Shown here: in pieces, positions 25,177 to 34,028 of the stretch | Layout: the number at the start of each line of letters is the position of its first letter | Numbering within the stretch: position 1 is the stretch's first letter | DNA from: JASMTM01 sp046483075 | Lineage (GTDB): Bacteria; Thermotogota; Thermotogae; Petrotogales; Kosmotogaceae | Length of the DNA stretch: 64,000 nucleotides | Direction of reading: 5' to 3' | Assembly (NCBI GenBank): GCA_046483075.1 | Contig: JAWODV010000042.1 | Location: 1-64,000 of the forward strand | Translations under genes and position numbers: made by a program | The notes under the pieces: model-generated | Databases searched by the model: none | What the model saw: the letters and a program-made list of their open reading frames with translations, nothing else | What the model was told of the DNA's origin: nothing

Positions 25177-26180
25177 AGGAACTCATTAAAAAACTAACCG
25201 AAATCTCTTCACCCAGCGGAAGAGAAGAACTTATTAGAGAAACTATCATTTCTGAGATCAAAGACCATGTAGACGAATATAAAGTAGATAATCTAGGCAG
25301 TGTTATTGCTTTAAAAAAAGGATCCTCGGGTAAAAAAATATTATTTGATGGACATATGGATGAAATTGGACTGGTAGTTACCAACATTGATGACAAAGGA
25401 TTTTTGAGGGTTGAGACCGTGGGTGGAGTTTCACCATATAATTTGCTTGGTTCACATCTAATATTTGAAAACGGTGTTGTTGGCGTAGTTGGATTTGAAT
25501 ATGAAACTATAAATGATGCACGCAAAAATGTTAAAGATCTCAACTATGATTTACTTTATGTTGATATTGGCGCTGTGAGTAAAGAAGATGCAGAGAAAAG
25601 GATTTCAATTGGGACCTTTGGAACTTACAATTCACAGTTTTATGATCTTGGAAAAAGGTTGGTCTCGAAAGCAATGGACGATAGAATAGCCTGTGCAATA
25701 ATGATACAGGCAATAAAAGAAACTGAAAAACCAAAGGACGATATTTACCTTGCTTTTACAGTTCAGGAAGAGGTAGGTATTGTAGGAGCCAGTGTTGCTG
25801 GTTTTGACATTAAACCTGACATGGCCATAGCTCTAGATGTAACTGCGGGTCCGGATACCCCTAAGGGACTCAAACGAATGGGATTTAAGCTTGGTGACGG
25901 ACCGACAATTAAGATAAAAGATATGGCATCTATAAGTGCTTCAAGTGTTGTATCAATGCTAAAGAAAGTCGCTGAAAAAAACAAAATCCCCTACCAATAC
26001 GAAATCCTTATCTTTGGAGGAACCAATGCCAGAGGTTATCAGACAACCGGTGCAGGAATTCCAAGCGGAACAATTTCCATTCCCTGCAGATACGTTCATT
26101 CCCCTCATGAAATGGTAGATTATGATGACGTTTTGAACTCGGTAAAATTGTTAAAGAGTGTAGCTAAAGAAGGAGTATAA
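25173..26180 (+). CDS. M42-family aminopeptidase, copy 3
   Basis: The 335-aa protein has DGHMDEIGL, AMDDRIACA, VQEEVGIVGA, ALDVTAGPD and RYVHSPHE, so the active site is intact. It overlaps copy 2 by four bases and its stop overlaps the start of the AroB-like gene by one base. Together the three genes suggest a hetero-oligomeric peptidase particle or a peptide-degrading set. Confidence 0.92.
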   Translation: MKELIKKLTEISSPSGREELIRETIISEIKDHVDEYKVDNLGSVIALKKGSSGKKILFDGHMDEIGLVVTNIDDKGFLRVETVGGVSPYNLLGSHLIFENGVVGVVGFEYETINDARKNVKDLNYDLLYVDIGAVSKEDAEKRISIGTFGTYNSQFYDLGKRLVSKAMDDRIACAIMIQAIKETEKPKDDIYLAFTVQEEVGIVGASVAGFDIKPDMAIALDVTAGPDTPKGLKRMGFKLGDGPTIKIKDMASISASSVVSMLKKVAEKNKIPYQYEILIFGGTNARGYQTTGAGIPSGTISIPCRYVHSPHEMVDYDDVLNSVKLLKSVAKEGV

Positions 26181-27163
26181 TGAAAAAATTATTTTACAAA
26201 GATAAACACGACTTCAGTCTTAACATAAATTATGGCATTGAATTATCAAAAGAAATACCGGAATCACAAATAATCTGGGATTCCGGTATTCCTGATTTTA
26301 AACCATCCAAAAATGCACATAAAATCAGGGGCGGTGAATACTCAAAAACTATTGACAAAGTTTTTGAGATCTATCATACAATAAAGTTCTCAGGTCAAAA
26401 CACATTATCAGTAATTGGTGGAGGGTCAATAATTGATCTGGGAGGTTTTGCTGGATTTACTCATGATTATGTGAAACATGTGTATTTATTTCCCAGCACA
26501 ACATTATCACAAACATTTTTACCAGTTAAATCAAAGTTCTCAATTAATTTTGAATACAAGAAAGACCTCTTAACGGTGACAGGTGTACCGGATAAAATTA
26601 TCATAGACCCTGAACTCAGTTATAAAAAATTGAACAGTCATGGTGTAACAGAGTTTTTGCCGATAATCCTTATTTCTCATACAAAGGACCATCGCATGTT
26701 TAAATATCTGCGAAACCTGTTGCAAAAATCAAAAACCCTTTCACTTGAAGAATGGGAAGATCTTGTTTGGTCTGCAATTACAAATTTTTCAGAAACTCTT
26801 GAATCTGGTTTGGAAATCCAGGGTAAGAGTTTCTCAAAAATAATTCAAAATGCCTTTAGATTAACCTTCAGTTATCAAACATCATTGATATTCTCCAGTG
26901 TGCTTGAAGCATGGCTTGCTGTTATTTATGGTTATTTCGATGAAGATGACTATAAGATGTTCCTGAATGCTTTAAACTTTTTATGGGATAGAAGCTGGCC
27001 AAGGAGATTGGATATGAGTTCAATTACTGAGGAGTTATATCAAACTGATAATATTGTAATCTCCACAATGTATAAAGATAAGCCTTTTAAAGAAACTTTA
27101 ACGGTTGATGAGCTTTTGAGAATATTTAGAAGATATGGAAAGGGACTGGAGTTTTTTAGATGA
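26180..27163 (+). CDS. dehydroquinate synthase-like protein lacking metal ligands (possible pseudoenzyme)
   Basis: The 327-aa protein is similar in order to AroB. The NAD-binding SVIGGGSIIDLGGFAGFTHD matches AroB GGGVVGDLAGF, LFPSTTLSQ matches VPTTLLAQ, and PDKIIIDPELSYKKL matches the IDP block. The AroB SSVGGK lysine motif is replaced by LPVKSKFSI. The metal-binding GHTxGHALE is replaced by AFRLTFSYQTSL, with no histidine. I infer loss of dehydroquinate synthase activity. No shikimate gene is adjacent; it is coupled to M42 peptidases and a membrane protein. Confidence 0.6.
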   Translation: MKKLFYKDKHDFSLNINYGIELSKEIPESQIIWDSGIPDFKPSKNAHKIRGGEYSKTIDKVFEIYHTIKFSGQNTLSVIGGGSIIDLGGFAGFTHDYVKHVYLFPSTTLSQTFLPVKSKFSINFEYKKDLLTVTGVPDKIIIDPELSYKKLNSHGVTEFLPIILISHTKDHRMFKYLRNLLQKSKTLSLEEWEDLVWSAITNFSETLESGLEIQGKSFSKIIQNAFRLTFSYQTSLIFSSVLEAWLAVIYGYFDEDDYKMFLNALNFLWDRSWPRRLDMSSITEELYQTDNIVISTMYKDKPFKETLTVDELLRIFRRYGKGLEFFR

Positions 27164-27906
27164 ACATAAATGGCTCAACAAAAATGTTTTCAATATTTAT
27201 AGTTGGTTTAATAACCATTCTATTCATTGTTGGCGGTTACACGTACAAACTAAAGATTGAAAATGAAAGATATAGATTAATGATCGAAGAAATAAGGATA
27301 CGTAATGAAGAAATAACTTCAGCCTATGGCAAACAAGATATTGATACAACCACTAATAATGGAGTAAACACACAGGAAGTTCCCACAACAAAGGAAACAG
27401 AAGACCAAAATGATACAAATCTATTTGCATTTCAAACATTTAATTATAGTAAACTTATTGACGAGTCTTTTAAACACTTTGTTAGAGGAGCAGAGTTTAG
27501 TTACTCAGCTGTCGATAGAAGAACCGCATTTAAGCTTTGCACGGAATTGGGGAAAGAAAATTATTTTATTACAAAATTATCTGAAAATTTTTATGGTGTT
27601 CTATTGACAAAGGATAACCCTTTAGAAGGCTTGTTTTCATCAAAAGTAGCATACGGCATTCAGCTGGTTACTCATAGTTCGTATAGCGGTATATCTGGAG
27701 AAGTTTCTAAATTGAGGGAAAATGGTTATCCTGCTTTGATTTATAGCTGGGAAACCTCCGAAGGAAATTTATACTACGGTGCGATTCTTGGAATTTATCC
27801 CGATTCAACTCTAGCCAGTGAACATTCTACCAAACTAGATGTAAGCAGAATTGAGGAGTTTACTGGCTGGAATATTGGAGGAAGGTACATAAGAAAAATC
27901 CAATGA
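27160..27906 (+). CDS. membrane-anchored protein of unknown function
   Basis: I do not recognise this 248-aa protein. It has one N-terminal membrane helix (residues ~9-28, MFSIFIVGLITILFIVGG), a short coiled coil rich in Glu and Arg (30-55), a Thr/Asn/Gln-rich linker (60-90) and a C-terminal soluble domain. In that domain two segments (TAFKLCTELGKENYFITKL and KLRENGYPALIYSW) could be SPOR-like repeats, weakly. It overlaps both neighbours by four bases, so it is tightly coupled to the ComEA-like gene. A role in DNA uptake is possible from context alone. Confidence 0.55.
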   Translation: MNINGSTKMFSIFIVGLITILFIVGGYTYKLKIENERYRLMIEEIRIRNEEITSAYGKQDIDTTTNNGVNTQEVPTTKETEDQNDTNLFAFQTFNYSKLIDESFKHFVRGAEFSYSAVDRRTAFKLCTELGKENYFITKLSENFYGVLLTKDNPLEGLFSSKVAYGIQLVTHSSYSGISGEVSKLRENGYPALIYSWETSEGNLYYGAILGIYPDSTLASEHSTKLDVSRIEEFTGWNIGGRYIRKIQ

Positions 27907-28697
27907 AACGTATATCTCCTAAAGAACTTCAAATTGCAGGAACTGCAGTCGCAGTACTTTTAGTGGGACTGGTGGTATTTTTAATTGGAGGCGAAACACC
28001 CGTCGAGAATAAGGATATTGATCACAAGCTTGCTGGTAAAGCTGTGTATCCAATAGATATTAACACTGCCTCTGCAGATATGCTCACTTTACTCCCTGGA
28101 ATCGGTCCCACAAAAGCACATGCAATTGTTGAATATCGAAGTGAGAAGGGCTTATTTAAAGATCCTGAAGAATTAACTAATGTCAGGGGTATTGGAGAAG
28201 CAACGCTGGATAATATCAGGGCCCTTATTATATGTTATATTGACAATGAAGAAACCCTTGACAAAAATCAAAACGATCTTATTGATATAAACAAGGCCAC
28301 CATAGACCAATTACGAACTTTACCGGGCATAGGAATCGAAAAATCAAAAGCGATTATTGATTACAGAGAAAATATTGGAACTTTTACGCATCCTGACGAA
28401 TTGATGAGGGTGAAAGGTATTGGTGTTGCAATATTTGAAAATATCAAAACCTTAATTTATGTAGAAAATTCAGAAACACAGAGTACAATTAATGACAAAC
28501 TGAATGAGAAGATTAATATAAATATTGCAGGCAAAGATGAACTAAAAGAATTGCCAGGCATAGGTGATGTACTAGCACAAAGGATACTGGATTACAGAAA
28601 ACAGTTTGGACAATTTTCCAGCAGTGAAGAAATTATGAATGTATCTGGCATAGGAGAAAAAACATATGAATCAATCAGGGAGTTGATAACATTTTAA
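27903..28697 (+). CDS. ComEA-like DNA-binding membrane protein with three helix-hairpin-helix units
   Basis: ComEA proteins bind incoming DNA during competence. This 264-aa protein has an N-terminal membrane anchor (residues ~13-30). Three complete ComEA-type units follow: INTASADMLTLLPGIGPTKA, INKATIDQLRTLPGIGIEKS and INIAGKDELKELPGIGDVLA. Each unit is followed by an FxxxEEL...V.GIG second hairpin. Typical ComEA has one unit of ~60 residues, so a triplicated form is unusual. No comEC or pilin gene is near. Confidence 0.88.
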   Translation: MKRISPKELQIAGTAVAVLLVGLVVFLIGGETPVENKDIDHKLAGKAVYPIDINTASADMLTLLPGIGPTKAHAIVEYRSEKGLFKDPEELTNVRGIGEATLDNIRALIICYIDNEETLDKNQNDLIDINKATIDQLRTLPGIGIEKSKAIIDYRENIGTFTHPDELMRVKGIGVAIFENIKTLIYVENSETQSTINDKLNEKININIAGKDELKELPGIGDVLAQRILDYRKQFGQFSSSEEIMNVSGIGEKTYESIRELITF

Positions 28698-28702
28698 GAA
28701 AA

Positions 28703-29554
28703 GTGATGTTGCATGTTTGTTGCGCTTCTGATTATGTGGCAACCATGGAATACTTCAAGAAGAATAATCATGATTTTGAAATTACACCATATTTCTACAA
28801 TCCCAATATCTTTCCCTACGAGGAATATGTTAAAAGATTAAATGCTTTTGTTAAGGCCGCGAAAATGTATGAAACAATGCCGATGATTGGGGATTATGAT
28901 CCGTATCCGTTTAGAAAGGTTTTCGCCAGGTTCGCTCAAGAAGAAGAGGGTGGAAGGCGCTGTGAATTTTGCATCAGACTGAGATTACTAAAGACTGCGC
29001 AACTGGCGAAATCTAAGGATTATGATACATTCACAACCACGTTAATGGTTAGTCCAAAAAAAAGTCAGAAGAAAATAATAGAGATTGGAAATGATATATC
29101 AGAAACATTTTCACTTAGTTTCATAGGTGAAAACTTAAGGCGTGGTAGTACACTTATAAAAGCACGTGAATTACTTGATGGTACTTATTTCCAGGATTAT
29201 TGTGGCTGCATATATGGACTTGTTAATCAGAGAATTAAAGAAATTGAAAAAGATGAATCTGACCTGCTAGAACTGTTAAAATCATTCCCTGAAGCAAAAG
29301 AACTATGGAATTATCGATCTCATGAATTGCACATAAATACACTGAGAAAATTTGTTTCTGATGATTTGAATAAGATTAAGCAATTAGTTTCACAGATCAA
29401 ACCATCCAGTCTGGTTGTAAATGATAATTTTATAACGTATTACAACATTACATCCAGCTGGTTGAAATGCTCCGGTTATAACTGCAAAATCAGAAGGGAG
29501 AATGAATTGAATTATGAAAGAAGAGAAAATCAAGAAACTCGCAAAAAGGCTTGA
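28703..29554 (+). CDS. queH: epoxyqueuosine reductase QueH
   Basis: QueH performs the last step of queuosine synthesis in tRNA and is a cobalamin-independent alternative to QueG. The 283-aa protein begins HVCCA and has the further cysteine motifs RRCEFCIRLRL and YCGCIYGL, which bind the iron-sulfur cluster and metal. The last ~80 residues go beyond the usual domain. The start may be GTG 28703 or ATG 28706. It follows the ComEA-like gene by five bases and its end overlaps the next small gene by 41 bases. Confidence 0.88.
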   Translation: MMLHVCCASDYVATMEYFKKNNHDFEITPYFYNPNIFPYEEYVKRLNAFVKAAKMYETMPMIGDYDPYPFRKVFARFAQEEEGGRRCEFCIRLRLLKTAQLAKSKDYDTFTTTLMVSPKKSQKKIIEIGNDISETFSLSFIGENLRRGSTLIKARELLDGTYFQDYCGCIYGLVNQRIKEIEKDESDLLELLKSFPEAKELWNYRSHELHINTLRKFVSDDLNKIKQLVSQIKPSSLVVNDNFITYYNITSSWLKCSGYNCKIRRENELNYERRENQETRKKA

Positions 29555-29834
29555 AGATTTAGGAGAATCAATTGGAATTGAAATTCGACTAATTGATAAA
29601 AAGGGAGAAACCGTCGGAAGCAGTTTACCATATGAGATTCCAGAACTTTCACTTACTCTTGCAATGAATACCGGCACCCGCAGCTCAAAAACTCAAGGAC
29701 TAGTTGTCTTAACAGTTATTCCTATCGATATAGAGGATAAACGTTACGGTCTATTCGTAGTAGGCGAAATCACTCAAGATACATTCTTTAAACTTCTAAC
29801 CCAGCTCCCAGCATTTCTTGTCAAAGATGAATGA
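29514..29834 (+). CDS. hypothetical protein, 106 aa
   Basis: I cannot assign this protein. It begins with a charged helix (MKEEKIKKLAKRLEDLGESIG), followed by an alternating beta-like region (IEIRLIDKKGETVGSSLP, GLVVLTVIPIDIEDKRYGLFVVGEI) that resembles a small PAS/GAF-type sensor fold. It overlaps queH by 41 bases and the glycosylase by eight. The heavy overlap within a compact operon and the normal codon use support a real gene. Confidence 0.6.
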   Translation: MKEEKIKKLAKRLEDLGESIGIEIRLIDKKGETVGSSLPYEIPELSLTLAMNTGTRSSKTQGLVVLTVIPIDIEDKRYGLFVVGEITQDTFFKLLTQLPAFLVKDE

Positions 29835-30717
29835 AGTCGAATTGAAGCTTGATGTTCCTTTTAATCTTGACTTAACACTGGATTGTGGTCAGACATTCAG
29901 ATGGGAAAAGACTAATGGTTACTGGAAAGGGATAGTAAGAAACACTGTGCTTTTTATAAAACAAAACGGAAATGAGTTAGAGGTGTATTCTACTTCCAGC
30001 ACTCTTCTTGGAAGGGATTTAATCAATGGCATTAAATATTATTTTTCGCTTGATCACGACTTGCAAAGCATCACGAATTCATTGATCGGACGCATTGAGA
30101 CCCACAACGGATTTCCCAGAACCGTTTCCATAGAAGCTTTAGAAGAAGCAAAAGGATTAAGAATACTAAGGCAGGACCCCTTCGAAATGGTTGTGGAATA
30201 TATAATTTCAACACGCAACAGCATCCCAAATATCAAGAGAATCTCTGATAATTTATCTGCTTTTTTCCCTGAAAATCGTGTGACCTTAAATGAAGAAACT
30301 TTCTATACTTTCCCAACACTTAAACAGTTAAAAAAGCTGTCAATTAAAGACTTCAGAGAATTGAAACTTGCCTTTAGATCATCATGGTTATTTGAACTAC
30401 TAAAAGGAATTGAATCAGAAGATTATTTCAAAGAACTTAAAAATCTCAGTCTAAACAAAAAACTAGAAAAATTAATGCTTCATAAAGGCATTGGACTTAA
30501 AGTTGCAAGTTGCGTTGCACTTTTTGGATACGGGGAATTAAACGCTTTCCCTGTTGATATTTGGGTTAAAAGGATCATGGAAAAGCTTTACAATATCACC
30601 GGTTCTACAAAAAATATTATGGAGTTTGGTATGCAAAATTTTAGCCCCTATGCAGGTTACTACCAGGAAATGCTTTTTAGATATATTAGAACCAGAAAGG
30701 GAATAATAACGATATGA
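29827..30717 (+). CDS. 8-oxoguanine DNA glycosylase (OGG family)
   Basis: This base-excision repair enzyme removes 8-oxoguanine. The 296-aa protein has an N-terminal OGG fold with CGQTFRWEK (residues ~23-31). The HhH-GPD segment LMLHKGIGLKVASCVALFGYG follows, with the catalytic lysine in GLKVASC, then NAFPVDIWVKRIM with the catalytic Asp. It is of the two-domain OGG1/2-like type rather than MutM. The start ATG overlaps the stop of the previous gene (ATGAATGA) without a clear ribosome site, suggesting translational coupling. Confidence 0.88.
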   Translation: MNEVELKLDVPFNLDLTLDCGQTFRWEKTNGYWKGIVRNTVLFIKQNGNELEVYSTSSTLLGRDLINGIKYYFSLDHDLQSITNSLIGRIETHNGFPRTVSIEALEEAKGLRILRQDPFEMVVEYIISTRNSIPNIKRISDNLSAFFPENRVTLNEETFYTFPTLKQLKKLSIKDFRELKLAFRSSWLFELLKGIESEDYFKELKNLSLNKKLEKLMLHKGIGLKVASCVALFGYGELNAFPVDIWVKRIMEKLYNITGSTKNIMEFGMQNFSPYAGYYQEMLFRYIRTRKGIITI

Positions 30718-32021
30718 AAATAAATATTGTCGGGGGAGGACTTGCAGGTTCAGAAATTGCTCTGAAACTTGCAAATCACAAAGTCAGAACGACTTTATAT
30801 GAAATGCGTCCCAAAAAGATGACGGAAGTACACAAAACTGGCAATCTTGGGGAGCTGGTTTGCAGTAATTCATTTAAATCAGAACTCCTTTCTAATGCTT
30901 CAGGATTGTTAAAAGCAGAGTTAAGCCTCTTAAATTCTGTTCTTCTTAGTATAGCAGAAAATAACAAAATTCCTGCGGGAAAAGCATTTGCTGTCGACAG
31001 AAATAAATTCTCTAAAGAGATTACACAAAAAATTCTCTCTTCAAGATACGTAAATCTCATCATTGATGAAATAGATTGCATTGATCTTTCTGATAGTAAT
31101 ATCTGGATAATTGCAACTGGACCCGTTACTTCAAAAAGCCTTGAAAATTGGTTGTCAAATCTTTTTGAAGAAAACCTTTTTTTCTTTGATGCGGTCGCAC
31201 CAGTTATAACCGCGGATTCGTTAAATATGGAAAATGCGTTTATAGCTGACAGATATGACATAGGAACGGGTGATTACATAAATTGTCCGCTAGAAAAGGA
31301 CCACTATGAGAGTTTTATTGAAGAATTGATTTCTGCTGAGCTAGCACCAACAGAAAATTTTTCTGATAAATTACTCTTTGAACGATGTCAGCCTATTGAA
31401 GAAATCGCCAAAAAAGGTAAAGATTCACTAAGATTCGGACCATTAAAACCGGTAGGGTTAAGAAATCCAAAAACCAAAAGAGAGCCATACGCTGTTTTAC
31501 AGTTGAGAAGTGAAAATAAGAACAATACATTATATAATTTAGTTGGTTGTCAGACCAGGTTAATGTGGAAGGAACAGAAAAAGGTATTCCAGAAAATCCC
31601 AGCATTAAATAATGCTGAATTCGTCAGATACGGAGTGATGCATAGAAATACATATTTGAATTCTCCGGTAATTTTAAATCAGTATTTACAATCAAAGAAA
31701 CATCCCAATCTTTTTTTTGCTGGACAAATTACCGGTATGGAAGGTTATGTCGAATCAATAGGTAGCGGATCTTATGTATCATTAAATATCTTAAGATTGC
31801 TAAAAAATGAAAGCATGATCAAACTACCTGAAGATACAATGCTGGGTTCACTAATAGATCATATAACAGAAAAAGCACGAGTTCCTCTAAATCCTTACTA
31901 TGCAAATTTCGGCCTGCTACCACCTGTAAATAGAAAAATGGATAAAAGAAAAAAACGTGAAATTCAGTCTAATAAAGCGCTAAATAGTCTGAAAAAATTT
32001 ATTTCGGAGGTTCAGCTATGA
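30714..32021 (+). CDS. trmFO: folate-dependent tRNA (uracil-54-C5)-methyltransferase TrmFO
   Basis: TrmFO makes ribothymidine at position 54 of tRNAs using methylenetetrahydrofolate and FAD. At 435 aa it is standard length. The FAD site is NIVGGGLAGSEIALKLA at the N-terminus, the active-site cysteine block is ELVCSNSFKSE, and GLRNPKTKREPYAVLQLR and FAGQITGMEGYVESIGSG are intact. It overlaps the glycosylase and manA genes by four bases each. It shares its cosubstrates with thyX in the same operon. Confidence 0.95.
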   Translation: MKINIVGGGLAGSEIALKLANHKVRTTLYEMRPKKMTEVHKTGNLGELVCSNSFKSELLSNASGLLKAELSLLNSVLLSIAENNKIPAGKAFAVDRNKFSKEITQKILSSRYVNLIIDEIDCIDLSDSNIWIIATGPVTSKSLENWLSNLFEENLFFFDAVAPVITADSLNMENAFIADRYDIGTGDYINCPLEKDHYESFIEELISAELAPTENFSDKLLFERCQPIEEIAKKGKDSLRFGPLKPVGLRNPKTKREPYAVLQLRSENKNNTLYNLVGCQTRLMWKEQKKVFQKIPALNNAEFVRYGVMHRNTYLNSPVILNQYLQSKKHPNLFFAGQITGMEGYVESIGSGSYVSLNILRLLKNESMIKLPEDTMLGSLIDHITEKARVPLNPYYANFGLLPPVNRKMDKRKKREIQSNKALNSLKKFISEVQL

Positions 32022-32809
32022 TATTTACATCCAGGCCAATTTTTTCGCAAAGACCCTGGGGTGATAGAGAACTTAATGCTTTATATAACTATAAAAGCAA
32101 ACAACCAGTTGGAGAAATATGGTTGCTGTCAGATTTTCAAGAAATGAGAACCATGTTAAAAGATAAAAATGATTCTACAACATACCCTGATAATATCAAA
32201 AAAGAATTTGCTGGTTTCGAAGTACCAAGATTTCCTTTACTAATCAAACTTATATCAGCAAAAGATTGGCTATCTGTACAGGTCCATCCTGATGATAACA
32301 AAGCCAGAAAGCTTGAAGAAGAACCCTGGGGTAAAACCGAGTGCTGGTATTTCTTAACAAAAGGTAAAATTGCAGCAGGGTTTAGAAACCAACCATCAGA
32401 TCTTGAAAAGATCAACATGAATAAACTTCAAATACTCGATACAAATAAAGGAGACCTAGTTTTTATTGAACCAGGCGTTGTTCATACTCTGGGCCCGGGA
32501 TCAAAACTTATAGAAATACAACAGGCCTCAGATGCCACCTACAGAATATATGACTGGAATAGAGGAAGAGAACTTCATATAGAAAAAGCTAAAAAAGTTA
32601 TTAATTTCTCTAAAAGTGCCAAAATTATTCAAGATTTTTCTTCGGCTAATTTCAATTATTTTACAGTCAAAAAGACAAGCACAGCATCAGGTACAGGAAT
32701 TGCCGTAACGCTTGAAAATAAACCCCAGTTGTATGTTGTATTAAATGATAGAATCTCTCTAGGCAACGACTTTTTATGGATAAAAATGGGAAAGAAGGAT
32801 TGGTTATGA
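32018..32809 (+). CDS. manA: mannose-6-phosphate isomerase (short cupin type)
   Basis: The enzyme interconverts mannose-6-phosphate and fructose-6-phosphate and feeds GDP-mannose for polysaccharides. The 263-aa class I short form is like the Bacillus enzymes. Zinc ligands are visible in VQVHPDDN, GKTECWYFL and GVVHTLGPGS, and the substrate region is YRIYDWNR. It is slightly shorter than usual at the C-terminus. The stop overlaps the next ATG. It may serve the exopolysaccharide genes at 53-64 kb. Confidence 0.88.
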   Translation: MIFTSRPIFSQRPWGDRELNALYNYKSKQPVGEIWLLSDFQEMRTMLKDKNDSTTYPDNIKKEFAGFEVPRFPLLIKLISAKDWLSVQVHPDDNKARKLEEEPWGKTECWYFLTKGKIAAGFRNQPSDLEKINMNKLQILDTNKGDLVFIEPGVVHTLGPGSKLIEIQQASDATYRIYDWNRGRELHIEKAKKVINFSKSAKIIQDFSSANFNYFTVKKTSTASGTGIAVTLENKPQLYVVLNDRISLGNDFLWIKMGKKDWL

Positions 32810-33984
32810 AAAAGACACTTTTAATATTATTACTCTTTGTGTTTACCAGTTTTTGCTTTGCTCAAAGTGATATTGAAAAAGACCTAAAAGAAAAAGCGAG
32901 AGATTCACTTTCAAAAAATTACTTGGAAACACTTGATCAGGACATCAAGGGAAACTTTGAAAATGCAGTTGCTGCTGTTTTTGAAGCTTTAAAATATATT
33001 GAAACTTATTCAAGAATAAATAAAAATAAATTTTACGAATACTTGGAACAAATTAGTGTTGATGAATTACCTGAAGATTTGTCATTCTCGCTCGATGTAG
33101 CAAATACACTTGTATCTACCTCTACAGTTGCAACACTAAAAAAAATTAGCAAAAATACTCCCGGTATTTTTTCAGATGCTGTAGCTTTAAGGATTTTCTT
33201 TAATGACTGGGAAGAAACAAAAGACCCCTCATCAGCAAAAAAAGCCTTAAAACTTGCACAATATCTAGAAGAATACTTCCCAAAAGCTTATTATATATAT
33301 TACGTGTTACTGGAATATCATTCCACATCAAGTTTTAGAAAGCCTGAGACTTTCATGGAATATAGAGAAAAAGCATTAGAACTTAATCTCTGCTCGGATG
33401 TACTTAATGAAATAATACAAGGAGATTATCGATTGGGTGAATATGAAAAAGTAATCAGCGATTTCAAAATGTTAGAAAATCCTAACGAACTTAGTAAATT
33501 TTTTCTGGCTTATTCATACTACACAATAGGGGAATATGGCACTGCTGAATTAAAACTAAAGGACACAAACCTCTCAGAAATACCAGGAAGATATGCCAGT
33601 CAGGCTTACGATGCACTGGGACAAATTGCAGAAAAAGAAGGCAATATTGATTCCGCAATATTTTATTATCATAAATCACTGGAAAGAAATTCAAGCAATA
33701 CAGATGCAATGATTCATTTAGGATTTGCTTATCTTGAGTCAGATGTCGACAACAAAAAAACATTGGCACGATACTATCTTGAAATAAGCAAGATGGAAGA
33801 GTATAGAACTGATGTAAAGGAAACACTTAATCATTTAAGAAGAGAGCTTGTTTTAACAGTAATTTTCAAACGTCTACTGCCTATAGCAGCAGTTATTATT
33901 ATATCGCTTATCTTACTTGAATATTTTTTCAAACGAAAAAGAAACAGGGAAGAAAAAGAAGCTTTGGAGAAAGATAAAGAATAA
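32806..33984 (+). CDS. exported TPR-repeat protein with C-terminal membrane helix
   Basis: The 392-aa protein starts with a signal peptide (KKTLLILLLFVFTSFCFAQ). Several TPR-like helices follow, the clearest being YDALGQIAEKEGNIDSAIFYYHKSLERNSSN and MIHLGFAYLE near 265-315. A membrane helix (~352-372, IAAVIIISLILLEYFF) and a charged cytoplasmic tail end it. This suggests an outer-face scaffold for protein interactions. The ATG at 32806 overlaps the manA stop and has AGAAGGA upstream; earlier in-frame starts would bury the signal peptide. A 44-base gap separates it from thyX. Confidence 0.75.
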   Translation: MKKTLLILLLFVFTSFCFAQSDIEKDLKEKARDSLSKNYLETLDQDIKGNFENAVAAVFEALKYIETYSRINKNKFYEYLEQISVDELPEDLSFSLDVANTLVSTSTVATLKKISKNTPGIFSDAVALRIFFNDWEETKDPSSAKKALKLAQYLEEYFPKAYYIYYVLLEYHSTSSFRKPETFMEYREKALELNLCSDVLNEIIQGDYRLGEYEKVISDFKMLENPNELSKFFLAYSYYTIGEYGTAELKLKDTNLSEIPGRYASQAYDALGQIAEKEGNIDSAIFYYHKSLERNSSNTDAMIHLGFAYLESDVDNKKTLARYYLEISKMEEYRTDVKETLNHLRRELVLTVIFKRLLPIAAVIIISLILLEYFFKRKRNREEKEALEKDKE

Positions 33985-34028
33985 AGGTTCCAGTATTTTT
34001 TAATTGTGCTTAACAGGAGGTTTTTCTA

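Noticed and set aside
23127..26180. Three M42 genes as a recent tandem duplication
   Set aside because: The three proteins differ strongly and each keeps its own motif variants, so they are old paralogues.
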